Part shown: positions 9,126 to 18,758 of the stretch, one piece after another
Layout: each line of letters opens with the position of its first letter
Position numbering within the stretch: the stretch's first letter is position 1
Assembly (NCBI GenBank): GCA_028703495.1
Contig: JAQVMT010000007.1
Location: forward strand, 1 to 64,000
DNA length: 64,000 nt
Direction: 5' to 3'
Source of the DNA: Clostridia bacterium
GTDB taxonomy: Bacteria; Bacillota; Clostridia; Christensenellales; CAG-314
Translations under genes and position numbers: made by a program
The notes under the pieces: model-generated
The model's database searches: none
What the model saw: only the letters and a program-made list of their open reading frames with translations
What the model was told of the DNA's origin: nothing

Positions 9126-9330
9126 AATCCAAACAAAAGCACGCAAAAAACTTTTTATTGGGCAAAGCCTTAACCCCACGTTCAAGTCCTCCTTTTCATA
9201 AAATCCAAACAAAAGCACGCAAAAAACTTTTTATTGGGCAAAGCCTTAACCCCACGTTCAAGTCCTCCTTTTCATAAAATCCAAACAATGGCACGCAATA
9301 AACTTTTTCTGGCAAAGTCTTAACCGCCCG
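9126..9330 (-). repeat. 76-bp tandem repeat upstream of veg with repeated RBS and micro-ORF
   Basis: Units begin at 9126, 9202 and 9278. The first two are identical; the third is degenerate. On the minus strand each of the first two carries AAGGAGG, a seven-base spacer and GTG, followed by a short frame. The unit starting at 9255 encodes MGLRLCPIKSFLRAFVWIL and stops at 9196. The unit starting at 9179 runs to a stop at 9108. Whether these are translated is unknown. Confidence 0.8.
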
Positions 9331-9994
9331 ACAGATTTGTGATGCGAAGTCGTTGATACTTTAAATATGCAAATACTAATCCGTTTAAAATCGAAAAACA
9401 ATAGCAAACAGCTTTATATTAGATAATAACTAAAATAACTAATAACAAAGAAAGAAAGCAATAAATAAAAAATATCTAATACGTTCGAAATAGATTTATA
9501 ACGATATGCGATGTAAGCAAATGGAGAATACGTCCGAATGCGAGCTTGGTATAATTTAATACGTTAAAATTCGATAAGCTATTGCTTAAGTGTAAAGCTT
9601 ATACGCTGCCTAGCGGAAACGTCGAATTTGCGTTATTATGATACAAACGAACTTTTGATCTAATAAAAATTATAGAAAAATGTCACAGTAGGTTTATTTT
9701 TATGTGATAAAATACAATTGATTTGTTTGATTAAGATGCCGATACGGATCAAAATATGAAACTAACAAACGAGTAAAAGGCTTGATAAATGGAGAGGATC
9801 TGATGATCGGGTTGGTCGGCTATGCGGTTAATTTGTTGATGAATAAACGGAACAAAAATTGCCGTTAACAAATCGATTATAAAGAGATTGCGATTGCATA
9901 CAATATACAAAAGAACAGCGTTGGATTTGAAAGCAAAAGGGAGGGAGTCCTTTTTGCCGCGGTGACTGCCGCGAAGGAGAAGCGCAGAAAATAC
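9331..9994. other. AT-rich intergenic region, no supported gene
   Basis: About 660 bases of AT-rich sequence between the veg repeats and the YtxC-like gene. Open frames here are short, without credible ribosome binding sites, and I do not call any of them. Confidence 0.5.
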
Positions 9995-10004
9995 GAGGTG
10001 GATT

Positions 10005-10742
10005 ATGGGAAGAATAACGGTAGGTGCGGGCATTGCGAACGAACGCTACCTCAGATACATCAGCAGGATGCAGCAAGGTACGTTTTATTTGAACGGTTTG
10101 GAGATTGAGGATAAGGGAGATCGATTGGAGTTGGTTATGGATTTCGACGATCAATTTATTAGAGAACACACCAATTATGTGGAGGAGCTAATTTGTGATT
10201 GTGTTTGTTACGGGAAAAAGCCTGAATATTTTGCCGATAAGCTAGGATTGGATCAAGCTATTAGGGAAGGGACATTACCCTTAGTAGACGAAGCAATACT
10301 GTTTGCCGTGACGTTATTTGATGCGCAATCGGATAGAGCGTCTGTTATTGATAAGCTTAATATAGGGGATCAGGTTAACATAGACGGCTTGTTAAATTTC
10401 AAAATTTTTGATGTTGTCAACAAGTGGCAGGAAACCGCGGATACAATAATATCAAACTGCTTATTGCTACATGATAAAGCAGTTAAGACGGAATTTTTGT
10501 CCGAGGTGATGAAAAACACAAAAAGAATGATTAAAAATATTAACGTTAATTTTGAAAAAGACGATTTCAATATGATGTCGAATTGTATTGTATTGCAAAA
10601 GGCTCTGCCGATTTTGGACTGCAAATTCAATACGGATGCGGAGGTTATATATAATTTGCTTTACTATATGCCCAAGTGCGTGACACTTAACGGAGAGCAT
10701 TCGGCGGAAGTGGACAGCCTGACGCATTGTATATTTAATTAA
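10005..10742 (+). CDS. Putative YtxC-like sporulation protein
   Basis: A 245-residue soluble protein. The pattern resembles the YtxC family, a poorly characterised group restricted to spore formers: an N-terminal ITVGAGIANERYL segment, a central helical part, and a motif DGLLNFKIFDVVNKW that resembles the IDGFINFR segment of YtxC, then a C-terminal strand/helix region. GAGGTG at 9995-10000 lies four bases before ATG. The upstream frame is closed by TGA at 9963. The molecular function of YtxC is not known to me. The assignment is tentative; otherwise treat it as a hypothetical protein. Confidence 0.55.
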   Translation: MGRITVGAGIANERYLRYISRMQQGTFYLNGLEIEDKGDRLELVMDFDDQFIREHTNYVEELICDCVCYGKKPEYFADKLGLDQAIREGTLPLVDEAILFAVTLFDAQSDRASVIDKLNIGDQVNIDGLLNFKIFDVVNKWQETADTIISNCLLLHDKAVKTEFLSEVMKNTKRMIKNINVNFEKDDFNMMSNCIVLQKALPILDCKFNTDAEVIYNLLYYMPKCVTLNGEHSAEVDSLTHCIFN

Positions 10743-10758
10743 TTATTTATACTATTAC

Positions 10759-10898
10759 GCTTCAAAATCGAGCATTTTCTTCGGCATCTTTTTGGTCTAA
10801 AATCTCCAAAACTGCTCGTACGTAGCGCTGCTACGCCCTGCGCTTTTTGGAAATTTAATCCTCAAAAATCTGCTCGCCAAAATACTTGATTTTAAAGC
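10759..10898 (+). mobile_element. MITE-like element with terminal inverted repeats
   Basis: A 140-bp segment bounded by GCTTCAAAATCGAGCATTTT (10759-10778) and AAAATACTTGATTTTAAAGC (10879-10898), which are imperfect inverted repeats matching at 17 of 20 positions. Its interior (10781-10830) is repeated exactly at 10939-10988, and a diverged homologue of 10784-10879 lies at 59821-59918. No transposase or internal ORF is seen. Confidence 0.55.
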
Positions 10899-10938
10899 TC
10901 CATAGTATATACTTTTACGCTTCTCTTAATAAAAGTCA

Positions 10939-10988
10939 TCGGCATCTTTTTGGTCTAAAATCTCCAAAACTGCTCGTACGTAGCGCTG
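10939..10988 (+). repeat. Exact 50-bp copy of the MITE-like element interior
   Basis: This stretch is identical to 10781-10830. It is preceded by TATACTTTTACGCTTC, which resembles the TATACTATTACGCTTC left flank of the complete element, so it looks like a truncated tandem copy. Confidence 0.85.
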
Positions 10989-11364
10989 ATTGTATGTCTA
11001 TCTCATTCTTATTTCATTGAATCGGCGATTTGTAGCTAGGTTGACAGTCATGCGCTTGTCGGTTGGATTGTGTCGGCTATGATGCTTCGAAACGCAGACA
11101 GCCGCGTTCCCGAGCAATCGGCATACGAGAAAAAAGATCGCTTGTGATACCATTATCGAAGATCGCTTACGAACTCATTCAGATTAAAATTCTTGACCAA
11201 AGGGCAAGATAATGATGAATAATTCGATATTGCACTATAACACATGGGGTAGCGCGACATTTCGTTGTATGCCGATCAAGGAATGCAATCGGCAGAAATG
11301 GGTATAAAATTCTATTTTATTGGTAAATTGAAATAAAAACCTATCCAAATATGCTTGAAAACGC

Positions 11365-11393
11365 TTGAAAAAGTTTTATGAATATAGTAAAAT
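11365..11393 (+). promoter_or_regulatory. Sigma-A-type promoter of the asp23-fakA unit
   Basis: TTGAAA at 11365-11370, a 17-base spacer and TAAAAT at 11388-11393. It ends 35 bases before the Asp23-family gene, which has a strong AAGGGGGG ribosome binding site. Confidence 0.6.
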
Positions 11394-11427
11394 AAAAACT
11401 AATGTATAAGGGGGGTGTTGTGCAAAT

Positions 11428-11778
11428 ATGGCACTATGGACGTCAAACGCATACGGAAATATAACCATAACCGATGAAGTTGTTGCAAGTATTGCAAGCC
11501 GCATCGCTTTGGATTGTTACGGTGTCGTTGATGTGGTATCAAAGAGTATTACCGATACCATTGCCGATCTGTTCAGGAGGAGCAGTGAAGGAAAGGGCGT
11601 TCGCATCAACACCAAGGGTGACAGGGTTTTTATCGATGTATACGTTGTGCTTAAGTACGGCACATCGATCAATGCGGTTGCCAACTCCCTGAAAAATTCC
11701 ATCAAATTCGGAGTGGAGAACTTTACCAGTATGATTGTCGATTCGGTCAACATTCATGTGGTAGGAGTTAAGATATAA
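11428..11778 (+). CDS. Asp23/Gls24 family envelope stress protein (YloU-like)
   Basis: A 116-residue Asp23-family protein. The N-terminal segment GNITITDEVVASIASRIALDCYGVVDV and the later VFIDVYVVLKYGTSINAV are typical, and the ending NIHVVGVKI matches YloU. Members are associated with the membrane or with envelope stress; the precise role is unclear. It is followed after nine bases by a FakA-like gene, the conserved yloU-yloV arrangement of Firmicutes, so the two are cotranscribed. The 686-bp gap upstream contains the MITE-like repeats and the promoter. Confidence 0.9.
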   Translation: MALWTSNAYGNITITDEVVASIASRIALDCYGVVDVVSKSITDTIADLFRRSSEGKGVRINTKGDRVFIDVYVVLKYGTSINAVANSLKNSIKFGVENFTSMIVDSVNIHVVGVKI

Positions 11779-11787
11779 GGAGTAGAT

Positions 11788-13461
11788 ATGGCTAGAAAGT
11801 CAAAGTCAACTGAGAATGTAATTACACCGAATATTCTCAGGCGTATGCTCATTACAGGCGGAAAATTATTGGAGCTTAACAAGAATACCGTAGATGCTCT
11901 AAATGTATTTCCGGTTCCCGACGGAGATACGGGAACAAATATGAGCCTTACTATGAGATCCGCCATTAAGGAGATATACAACGAAACAACCAACGATGAT
12001 ATGGCGGAGCTTGCTAAGAAGCTTTCCTCGGGAGCCTTGAAGGGAGCGAGAGGAAATTCGGGTGTAATTCTGTCTCAGATATTCAGAGGATTTGCAAACG
12101 TTATTCAATCAAAGGAATTTATCGATACCAAGACCTTTGCAAAGGCATTGGCGAACGGTGTGAAGATTGCGTATTCCGCGGTTGCGCAACCCAAGGAAGG
12201 TACTATGCTTACGGTTGCCAGGGTTGTCGCAGAAAAAGCTGCCGAAATATCCAAGCGTTCCATTTCTATGGAAGACTATTTGTGCCAGTTATTGGCGGAA
12301 GGCGAGGACATTTTGTCCAAGACGCCGGAGCTTTTGGATGTATTGAAGAAGGCAGGTGTGGTAGACAGCGGTGGCTATGGCTTTGTTGTTATTCTCAAGG
12401 GATTTTTGATGGGCTACAACAATGAGGAAGTAACAGGTGCGGAGGACTATATTCCCTCCACGGTGAGCACCTCCTCGGTGGAGCCGAATATCGATGTTTA
12501 CATCGACTATGACAATCTCGACGAAATAACATTCGGTTATTGTACGGAGTTTTTCATTGAAAATCTACTTAAAAAGACAACGACTGCGGACATTGACAGA
12601 CTTCGGGAGAAGCTGACGTCGATTGGCGACAGTGTTGTTGTGGTGGGCGATTTATCTTTGATTAAGGTGCACGTTCATACGGATCAACCGGGTGTTGCTT
12701 TGGGCTTTGCTTTGGAATTGGGCGAACTTGACAGAGTAAAGATCGAAAATATGCGCAAGCAAAATAGAGAGCTTAAGGCGAAAAGGGAGTCCGAGAGGAA
12801 GCCTGTCGGACTGCTTGTGGTATGTGCGGGCGATGGATTCAGGGATATTTTCAAGGATTTGCTCGTGGATCAGGTAATCGAAGGTGGACAGACCATGAAC
12901 CCTTCTGCCGACAGCATTGCTCAAGCCGTTGCCAAAATTAACGCCGAGAACGTAATTATTCTCCCCAACAACAAGAACATTATTTTAGCAGCCGAGCAGG
13001 CGAAGGTGCTTGTATCCAATAAGCAGGTATTTGTCGTTCCCTCGAAGAATATTCCGCAGGGACTTGCCGCAACGTTGGCGTACAACCCAAACGCCAGTGT
13101 CGAGGAGAATGTCGACAATATGAACGATGCATTGCCTTCTGTAAGATCGGGATCGGTTACTTACGCCGTGAGGTCGTCGACTATCAACGATTTAGAGCTT
13201 ACGAAGGGCGATATTATCGGACTTGACGGCAATAAGATTGTTACGAAGGGTGAGAAGGTCGAGGAAGTAACAAGGCAGCTTATCGGCAAGATGAACGAGA
13301 AGGAAGATTACGAAATACTGACATTATACTACGGAAAAGACATTCCCAAGGAGCGCGCAGAGGAGTTTGCCGCGGTTTTGGGCGATGAATACCCTGATTG
13401 GGAAATCGATGTTCATTATGGCGGACAACCGCTGTACTATTACATCTTTTCGGTGGAGTAA
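11788..13461 (+). CDS. fakA: Fatty acid kinase subunit FakA-like (DAK/DhaL domain, YloV)
   Basis: ATP-binding subunit of the fatty acid kinase, which phosphorylates acyl chains presented by a FakB (DegV) protein for entry into phospholipids. The N-terminal DhaL domain is clear: NVFPVPDGDTGTNMSLTM with the Mg-binding Asp residues, and SGALKGARGNSGVILSQIFRGF. The central domain has GDSVVVVGDLSLIKVHVHTD and the C-terminal domain begins near GLLVVCAGDGF. At 557 residues it is full length. AAGGAG precedes ATG. No FakB or plsX is seen in the window; recG, often downstream in Firmicutes, is absent. Confidence 0.92.
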   Translation: MARKSKSTENVITPNILRRMLITGGKLLELNKNTVDALNVFPVPDGDTGTNMSLTMRSAIKEIYNETTNDDMAELAKKLSSGALKGARGNSGVILSQIFRGFANVIQSKEFIDTKTFAKALANGVKIAYSAVAQPKEGTMLTVARVVAEKAAEISKRSISMEDYLCQLLAEGEDILSKTPELLDVLKKAGVVDSGGYGFVVILKGFLMGYNNEEVTGAEDYIPSTVSTSSVEPNIDVYIDYDNLDEITFGYCTEFFIENLLKKTTTADIDRLREKLTSIGDSVVVVGDLSLIKVHVHTDQPGVALGFALELGELDRVKIENMRKQNRELKAKRESERKPVGLLVVCAGDGFRDIFKDLLVDQVIEGGQTMNPSADSIAQAVAKINAENVIILPNNKNIILAAEQAKVLVSNKQVFVVPSKNIPQGLAATLAYNPNASVEENVDNMNDALPSVRSGSVTYAVRSSTINDLELTKGDIIGLDGNKIVTKGEKVEEVTRQLIGKMNEKEDYEILTLYYGKDIPKERAEEFAAVLGDEYPDWEIDVHYGGQPLYYYIFSVE

Positions 13462-13615
13462 AGCCTGAAAGAGGTGTACGGCGATATTCTTTGTTCTTTT
13501 GATTTATATCGAAATTCCCGTGTAAGACAAGTACATTCCCTGCCGCTCTGTGTAAAACGCCTCGTCTATCGGGTGTTCATTTTGATAGATATTGCGCGTA
13601 AGGAGTGATTAATTA

Positions 13616-14026
13616 ATGAACGGGAAAAACGCGAAAATTCGAATTGTAAGCAAGGTGGAGGGCAATTCCAAACCCTTGAGGATATACACGGACGGAATTG
13701 TGCAGTTTGACGAACACACTGCTTCGGTCGAGTATTTCGAGTATTCGGACGATGGCGAAAAGAATTACACGAATAATATTTGTATCAGCGATAACGTTGT
13801 CACGCTGAGTCGGTTGGAGGACAACTCTATTTTGGTTTTCGAAAGCGGAAAGAGTTGCAACTCCGTGGTCACGACTCTTAGTGGTGATGTGGAGCTTTCC
13901 GTGTTCTCGCACAGCGTTGTTGCAAAGCATTCTAAGAATAAGCTGTCCGTAAGGTTGAGATATTCCGTTGCATACGAGGGTGGGCTCTCGCAGCACGGAT
14001 TTTCCCTAAACGCCAACATCGTATAG
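13616..14026 (+). CDS. DUF1934 family beta-barrel protein (YwiB-like)
   Basis: A 136-residue product rich in beta strands, with a first strand pattern AKIRIVSKVEGNS and a later LSVFSHSVVAKHSKNKLSVRLRYSVAYEGG characteristic of DUF1934, a calycin-like barrel. AAGGAG lies upstream of ATG 13616. Family function is unknown to me. It sits between fakA and the MBL-fold gene, with gaps of 154 and 322 bases, so operon membership is uncertain. Confidence 0.75.
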   Translation: MNGKNAKIRIVSKVEGNSKPLRIYTDGIVQFDEHTASVEYFEYSDDGEKNYTNNICISDNVVTLSRLEDNSILVFESGKSCNSVVTTLSGDVELSVFSHSVVAKHSKNKLSVRLRYSVAYEGGLSQHGFSLNANIV

Positions 14027-14315
14027 GTATTTATAATATACTAAGTGGCTTCATATGTTTTTAATAGAAACGGATTAGTATGAATGTATAATCGTTTGCG
14101 TCATTTTGTATTGCTTTATTTTTTGACGTAAAAGCGCCGCTTTGATTTTTTGCGATCGACGGATGCGGTGGTAGTTCTGCTTTTATTTCATGATTAAGTT
14201 GCGAGTGCATCTTATTTACTGTGCCTTCTGCGCCTATTGAAAGGCTAGGCACTTCGCAAATAACTTAAGACTAGTAGCTTCTGATGTTAGGTTTTTTACC
14301 CGAGAATAAACAAAA

Positions 14316-14333
14316 AAGGCTGACTTAAGCCTT
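14316..14333 (+). terminator. Short hairpin upstream of the MBL-fold gene
   Basis: AAGGCT / AGCCTT with loop GACTTA, followed by CTTTTC. The short stem sits just before the next ribosome binding site. It may terminate the DUF1934 transcript, but support is weak. The rest of the 14027-14348 gap holds nothing I can identify. Confidence 0.3.
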
Positions 14334-14348
14334 CTTTTCGAGGTGTAT

Positions 14349-14975
14349 ATGCAAATCAAATGGCTTGGACATTCTTGTTTTGAAATATTGACGGCAGGAA
14401 AGAGAATCGTTACGGATCCTTTCAATAGCTATGTGGGATATGAAATGCAGCACGTCGCTGCCGACATTGTGACGGTGTCGCATAGACATGACGACCACTG
14501 CGCCGTTGAAAACGTAGACGGTGATTATATTGTCGTCGATACTGTCGGGGAGCATATCTTCGACGGTGTGAGAATCGAAGGCTTCGAGGTTAACCACGAT
14601 GATAAGGGCGGCAGGCTGAGAGGCAAAACTATCGTATTCGTTATCGAAAGCGAAGGCTTTAGGCTGTGTCACTTAGGCGACTTAGGAGAAAGCTTTAACG
14701 AAAAGGTTGTTGAAGGGTTGAGAGGTATCGATGTTTTGATGGTACCCGTCGGCGGTTTTTATACCATCGATGCAAAAGAGGCATTAAGGTATTGCGATAG
14801 GATCAATCCTACGATAATACTTCCGATGCACTACAAAACGAAGGATTGCGCGTTCAACATCGCGCCGATAGACGATTTTTTAAATAGTAATTGCGACAGA
14901 CAGATCTGTTATGTCGATAAATTAATTTTACAAAGAACCCCCGACGTTAGGGAGATTTGTGTTATGCAAAAGTAG
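14349..14975 (+). CDS. MBL-fold metal-dependent hydrolase (UlaG/UPF0173-like)
   Basis: A single-domain metallo-beta-lactamase fold protein of 208 residues starting MQIKWLGHSCFEI. Metal-binding motif HRHDDH, further candidate ligands CHLGDLG and late PMHYKTKD fit the UPF0173/UlaG-like branch. GAGGTG at 14340-14345 supports ATG 14349; an in-frame GTG at 14343 overlaps this site. The substrate is unknown and neighbours give no clue. Confidence 0.85.
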   Translation: MQIKWLGHSCFEILTAGKRIVTDPFNSYVGYEMQHVAADIVTVSHRHDDHCAVENVDGDYIVVDTVGEHIFDGVRIEGFEVNHDDKGGRLRGKTIVFVIESEGFRLCHLGDLGESFNEKVVEGLRGIDVLMVPVGGFYTIDAKEALRYCDRINPTIILPMHYKTKDCAFNIAPIDDFLNSNCDRQICYVDKLILQRTPDVREICVMQK

Positions 14976-15225
14976 CTCCGATTCAGCATGAACGGGCAGA
15001 AGCGCAAAAGAAATTAATAAAGAGCATCGTTATTCACGCGTTGAACAGGGAAGCGATTAAAAGGCGAAACGGGTGGAACTTACTGTGTGATTTATGTGCA
15101 GACACTGTTAGCGGAAGTCAAGGGAGCGGTAAGTCTGCAGCGGAACCTACGATATGATTGGCGTTCAGGCAATTTCTTACAAGTATAACAGACGTTGAGG
15201 GAATAATTGGTGGGAAGAGGTAGTT

Positions 15226-17526
15226 ATGAAATTTTATGATGATAAGCTTGCGAGCGTGCTATTCAATAATTTGAATGAAATGAGCTTGGCCGATATGCGA
15301 AAACTCGCGCAGAAGCTGGGTATAGGCGATCTCAAATCAAAAAAGAGGATAGAGCTGACATACTGCATAATTGCGGTATTGCTATATGGCACGAATCCCG
15401 AGGATTTGCCCTTCGATGCCGACGGCGTGAAGCAGCTACGCATCGGAGAATCCGAAAAGAGCTACGTTCCGAGCTCGCACTTCCGAAACCTCAAGGGGAT
15501 GAGTATCGATGTTATTCGTACCTCCAAAGCCTTGAACAGCTTAAGAGAGGCATCCTCCAAGAGATTCGGAATAGCCGACAGAAGAATTCGTTTTATGCGT
15601 TTTTTGCAAAATTTAGAATATCTTTATCCCGATTCAGAAGGTTCTGTTTTATCCAAAGAATATGTTTCAATCGACAATCAATCCGAAATATCGGATTTGA
15701 CAAACGAATACAATAGAGAGCTTCGTATTCCCAAGACCGAGAGGCTGATAGGAGGAGAATCGATTTATACTCTTTCCGACAGGAAGGGCTTTGTTTGGAA
15801 GCAAGGCATTTCCATACCGAAAGAAATTCTTGAAGAGAAGCTGGGAAACGATACCGAGATCAATTTGGACAGCTCCCAAGATATGCGCCCCGAGCACAAG
15901 AAAAAGGTGGCGAAGGAAAAGACCTTGTCTACGCATAAGACCACAGCTCCCGTTATTTCTCCCTTAGCCAAGACGGGATTATATGCTCCTGATACTACCG
16001 ATGCCGAAAGAGCCGCGTTGGCGCGTAAACGTAAGGAAAAGATTATCGAGGAGAGCGAAAAGGCTCAAGCCGCAATGCCTGTTGCAGAGGAAGTAAAGGA
16101 CAAAAAGCTTTGGGATGACATAGAATTTGATAAAACTGCCGTCGATTTGACTGCTTCGGATAAAGTAGAGGATATTAAGAGCAGTCAGGCAGAGGAATCC
16201 GAGAGGTCTGCCGAAGAAAGCACTTCGGTTCCCGAAAGCGACGGCGATTCTTTGAAACTACCGATGGATTTGAATTTAATGGACGTATTGGCGGAGGGCG
16301 AAGCCGACAGTGAAAAATCCGAAGGTAAATCGGATGAGGATGATGACAAGGACCTCAATATTGAAAAGGTTAAGAAGGACACGGAGAAAAGCGCGATCGA
16401 TCCTGCCAGAGGCTTTGCGACGGGCGTTGTGGAGGTTAACGACTTCGGTTACGGATTTTTGCGCACTCAAAACTTCTTGTCGGGCATAAGCGACGTCTAT
16501 GTGCCTTCCGTGCAAATCAAACGGTTCGGCTTACAGACGGGCGATATTATTTCCTGCGATACAAGGCTGTTTGAGGGCAACAAGTACGCTAGTGCTATAT
16601 TTATCAGCTCGATCAACGGAATCCCCTGCGATCAGCACCCACACAGAACCAGCTTTGACAGTCTAATTCCCCAGTATCCGTGCGAAAGGATCAAGCTTGA
16701 AGGACTTGAGGACAAGAACGGAGATATTACTATGAGAGCTATCGACCTGATTGCGCCCATAGGAAAGGGACAACGCGCCCTGATTGTTTCGCCGCCCAAA
16801 GCCGGAAAAACAACGATATTAAAGTATTTGGCACAAGCAATAACGCAAAACAATAAAGAAATCAAGACTTTTATGCTTTTGGTTGACGAAAGGCCGGAGG
16901 AGGTTACCGATATTATCGAAGCCGTTCCCGAAGCCGAGGTGATTTACTCTACCTTCGATATGACTGTCGAGCATCACGCAAGAGTAGCCGATTTAGTTCT
17001 TAAATCCGCAAGAAGACACGTCGAGTACGGCAGAGACGTCGTTATTCTGTTGGACAGCATCACACGTTTGGCAAGGACCTACAACCAAGTTACAGAGCAA
17101 AGCGGACGTACGCTTACAGGCGGACTCGATGCAAGTGCGATGATCGTTCCCAAACAGTTTTTCGGTGCGGCACGCTCTGTTAAGGGCGGTGGAAGTCTTA
17201 CGGTGATCGCAACCGCTTTGGTGGAAACAGGCAGCCGAATGGACGACATCATCTACGAGGAATTCAAAGGAACGGGCAATATGGAGCTTCAGTTGAGTAG
17301 AAAGCTTTCGGAAATGCGCGTATTTCCCGCAATCGACATCAGCAAAAGCGGTACTCGACGCGAAGAATTGCTAATGGACGAAAGGGAATTGAATTTTATG
17401 AACAACTATAGACGCGGCATGGCAAAATATAGTAGTGAAGCCGCTATGCAGGGACTAATAAGCTTGCTTAACCAAACCTATAACAATGAGGACTTGCTTA
17501 ACAGAGTCAAAAAATTGAAGATATAG
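15226..17526 (+). CDS. rho: Transcription termination factor Rho with long acidic insertion
   Basis: Hexameric RNA-dependent ATPase that terminates transcription. The N-terminal helix domain ([20 protein letters not shown]) is followed by a long charged insertion, roughly residues 160-390, rich in Glu, Asp, Lys and Ser. The cold-shock-like RNA-binding domain begins near residue 395 ([14 protein letters not shown]). The ATPase core has Walker A PPKAGKTT near residue 525, Walker [14 protein letters not shown] and the C-terminal [14 protein letters not shown]. The total of 766 residues compares with about 420 in E. coli; insertions at this place occur in some other lineages. GAGG precedes ATG. 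A strong terminator follows. Confidence 0.96.
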   Translation: MKFYDDKLASVLFNNLNEMSLADMRKLAQKLGIGDLKSKKRIELTYCIIAVLLYGTNPEDLPFDADGVKQLRIGESEKSYVPSSHFRNLKGMSIDVIRTSKALNSLREASSKRFGIADRRIRFMRFLQNLEYLYPDSEGSVLSKEYVSIDNQSEISDLTNEYNRELRIPKTERLIGGESIYTLSDRKGFVWKQGISIPKEILEEKLGNDTEINLDSSQDMRPEHKKKVAKEKTLSTHKTTAPVISPLAKTGLYAPDTTDAERAALARKRKEKIIEESEKAQAAMPVAEEVKDKKLWDDIEFDKTAVDLTASDKVEDIKSSQAEESERSAEESTSVPESDGDSLKLPMDLNLMDVLAEGEADSEKSEGKSDEDDDKDLNIEKVKKDTEKSAIDPARGFATGVVEVNDFGYGFLRTQNFLSGISDVYVPSVQIKRFGLQTGDIISCDTRLFEGNKYASAIFISSINGIPCDQHPHRTSFDSLIPQYPCERIKLEGLEDKNGDITMRAIDLIAPIGKGQRALIVSPPKAGKTTILKYLAQAITQNNKEIKTFMLLVDERPEEVTDIIEAVPEAEVIYSTFDMTVEHHARVADLVLKSARRHVEYGRDVVILLDSITRLARTYNQVTEQSGRTLTGGLDASAMIVPKQFFGAARSVKGGGSLTVIATALVETGSRMDDIIYEEFKGTGNMELQLSRKLSEMRVFPAIDISKSGTRREELLMDERELNFMNNYRRGMAKYSSEAAMQGLISLLNQTYNNEDLLNRVKKLKI

Positions 17527-17586
17527 ATGTCATACGCCTCTGCTCTGATCCGGCAAGCAGGTCAAAGATAATATTTAGACTGAATA

Positions 17587-17620
17587 GGAGTTCGGAAGTT
17601 TGCCGAACTCCTTATATTTT
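17587..17620 (+). terminator. Rho-independent terminator after rho
   Basis: GGAGTTCGG / CCGAACTCC perfect nine-base stem with loop AAGTTTG, followed by TTATATTTTT. Located about 60 bases after the rho stop codon. Confidence 0.85.
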
Positions 17621-17892
17621 TATTACTTTTTAGAAATCCTTCGTCGTTGTTCTTTCATAAAAGCCTTAAAAGCTTGAGCTTGCGCGGAATATTTTATCTA
17701 ACTATGTTTTCAGCTTATACGGAACGGATATTTCTACCAATGTTTTTGCCTATATGGAAAATTGATATCAACTTCATCTCCTGCTTGTATGTAAAATGGA
17801 TATAGACAAAGGTTTTGGCTTATGCGTATAAAGTATAGCCCATATTTTCTTCGACTTGCACGAAAAAAAGTGTTATCACGAATAAAAATCGC

Positions 17893-17955
17893 TTGACATA
17901 TAAATATTAAGGGTATATCATATGAGCAACAATTCATATGAATGATTGTTCATAT
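17893..17955 (+). promoter_or_regulatory. Promoter with two overlapping ArsR-type operators
   Basis: TTGACA (17893-17898), a 17-base spacer and TATCAT (17916-17921) form a strong sigma-A promoter. Two 20-bp inverted repeats overlap the -10 box and the start region: ATATGAGCAACAATTCATAT (17920-17939, one mismatch in the seven-base arms) and ATATGAATGATTGTTCATAT (17936-17955, perfect arms). They share ATAT. The TGAA-type dyads match sites used by Zn/Cd-sensing ArsR repressors such as CzrA and SmtB. The first candidate target gene is the ArsR regulator 337 bases downstream. Confidence 0.75.
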
Positions 17956-18039
17956 GAATGTCCGCTCAAATATTCAGAGCAATAATCCACATACGACAGA
18001 GCATCTATATACGGTAACCGAACGGTTTTTTCGGATATG

Positions 18040-18219
18040 TTCAGCTTTTTGACTAACGGAATCAGCAACCTAAAGACGTATTTGGGGTTTCGGGTATAGT
18101 TCGGCTGTGTGGCTAACGAAGTCAACTGCCATAAGACGTATTTGGGTATTCATGTTTCGTTCGGCTGTATGGCTAACGGAATCAACAGCCTAAAGACGTA
18201 TTTGGAGCAATGTCGTTGC
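18040..18219 (+). repeat. Three 60-bp tandem repeats in the metal-operon leader
   Basis: Copies start at 18040, 18100 and 18160 with an exact 60-base period. Each has TTCRGC, then GGCTAACG(G/A)A and TAAAGACGTATTTGG-like sequence. The array lies between the promoter and the arsR start, so it should be transcribed as leader RNA. There are no intervening unique spacers, so it is not a CRISPR array. Confidence 0.85.
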
Positions 18220-18291
18220 ATTGTATATTGTTTGAGTATATGCGGAGTGTGAGTCGGCGTTTGCCGATACTAATGCAAGAAGGAGGGAGCT

Positions 18292-18621
18292 ATGGCACAC
18301 GATCACAAGCAATTATTATTGACGGTTGAGGGAATGATGCCCAGCGATGAGAAATTAAGCGACCTTGCGGATTTATTCAAGGTATTCGGTGACACTACCC
18401 GAATGAAAATACTTTACGCGCTGTTCGAGAGCGAGTTATGCGTATGTGCTATTTCCGAGCTTCTGCATATGTCCCAATCCGCCATATCTCACCAGCTGAA
18501 GGTATTGAAGGATAACAGACTTGTAAAGAGCAGAAGGGGAGGCAAGACGGTCTTTTACTCTCTGGCGGACGGTCACGTCGAATCAATAATCGGACAGGGC
18601 TTTGAGCATATCAACGAGTAG
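18292..18621 (+). CDS. ArsR/SmtB family metal-sensing repressor
   Basis: A 109-residue winged-helix regulator that should repress the efflux operon until metal binds. The core has FKVFGDTTRMKILYAL and the recognition helix MSQSAISHQLKVLKDNRLV. Two possible metal sites are visible: C50 and C52 in ELCVC (alpha-3 type, as in CadC), and D93, H95, H106 and E109 in the last helix (alpha-5 type, as in CzrA/SmtB). N-terminal H3 and H5 could add ligands. Zn(II), possibly with Cd(II)/Pb(II), is the likely inducer. AAGGAGGG precedes ATG. The HMA protein and ATPase follow in the same direction. Confidence 0.92.
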   Translation: MAHDHKQLLLTVEGMMPSDEKLSDLADLFKVFGDTTRMKILYALFESELCVCAISELLHMSQSAISHQLKVLKDNRLVKSRRGGKTVFYSLADGHVESIIGQGFEHINE

Positions 18622-18758
18622 GCGAAGTATTTCGATTGCGTATAACATAGCAAAATCAACACAACAAGAGCAATTCCGAAGACAGGCGTTGTCGCATCTT
18701 ATCGGCGTCGTACGTCTTGCATGAATTCGAAAATGGAATAGTAATAACGGAGGCAGAA

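Noticed and set aside
8873-9277. 134-codon plus-strand frame opposite veg and its repeats
   Set aside because: Antisense to veg, and its C-terminal half is just the duplicated 76-bp repeat translated.
14957-15157. 66-codon frame overlapping the end of the MBL-fold gene
   Set aside because: No ribosome binding site and no recognisable features; the 14976-15225 gap appears noncoding.
18040-18219. Repeat array upstream of arsR considered as CRISPR
   Set aside because: The 60-bp copies are directly adjacent with no unique spacers, and no cas genes are near. It is a tandem repeat.
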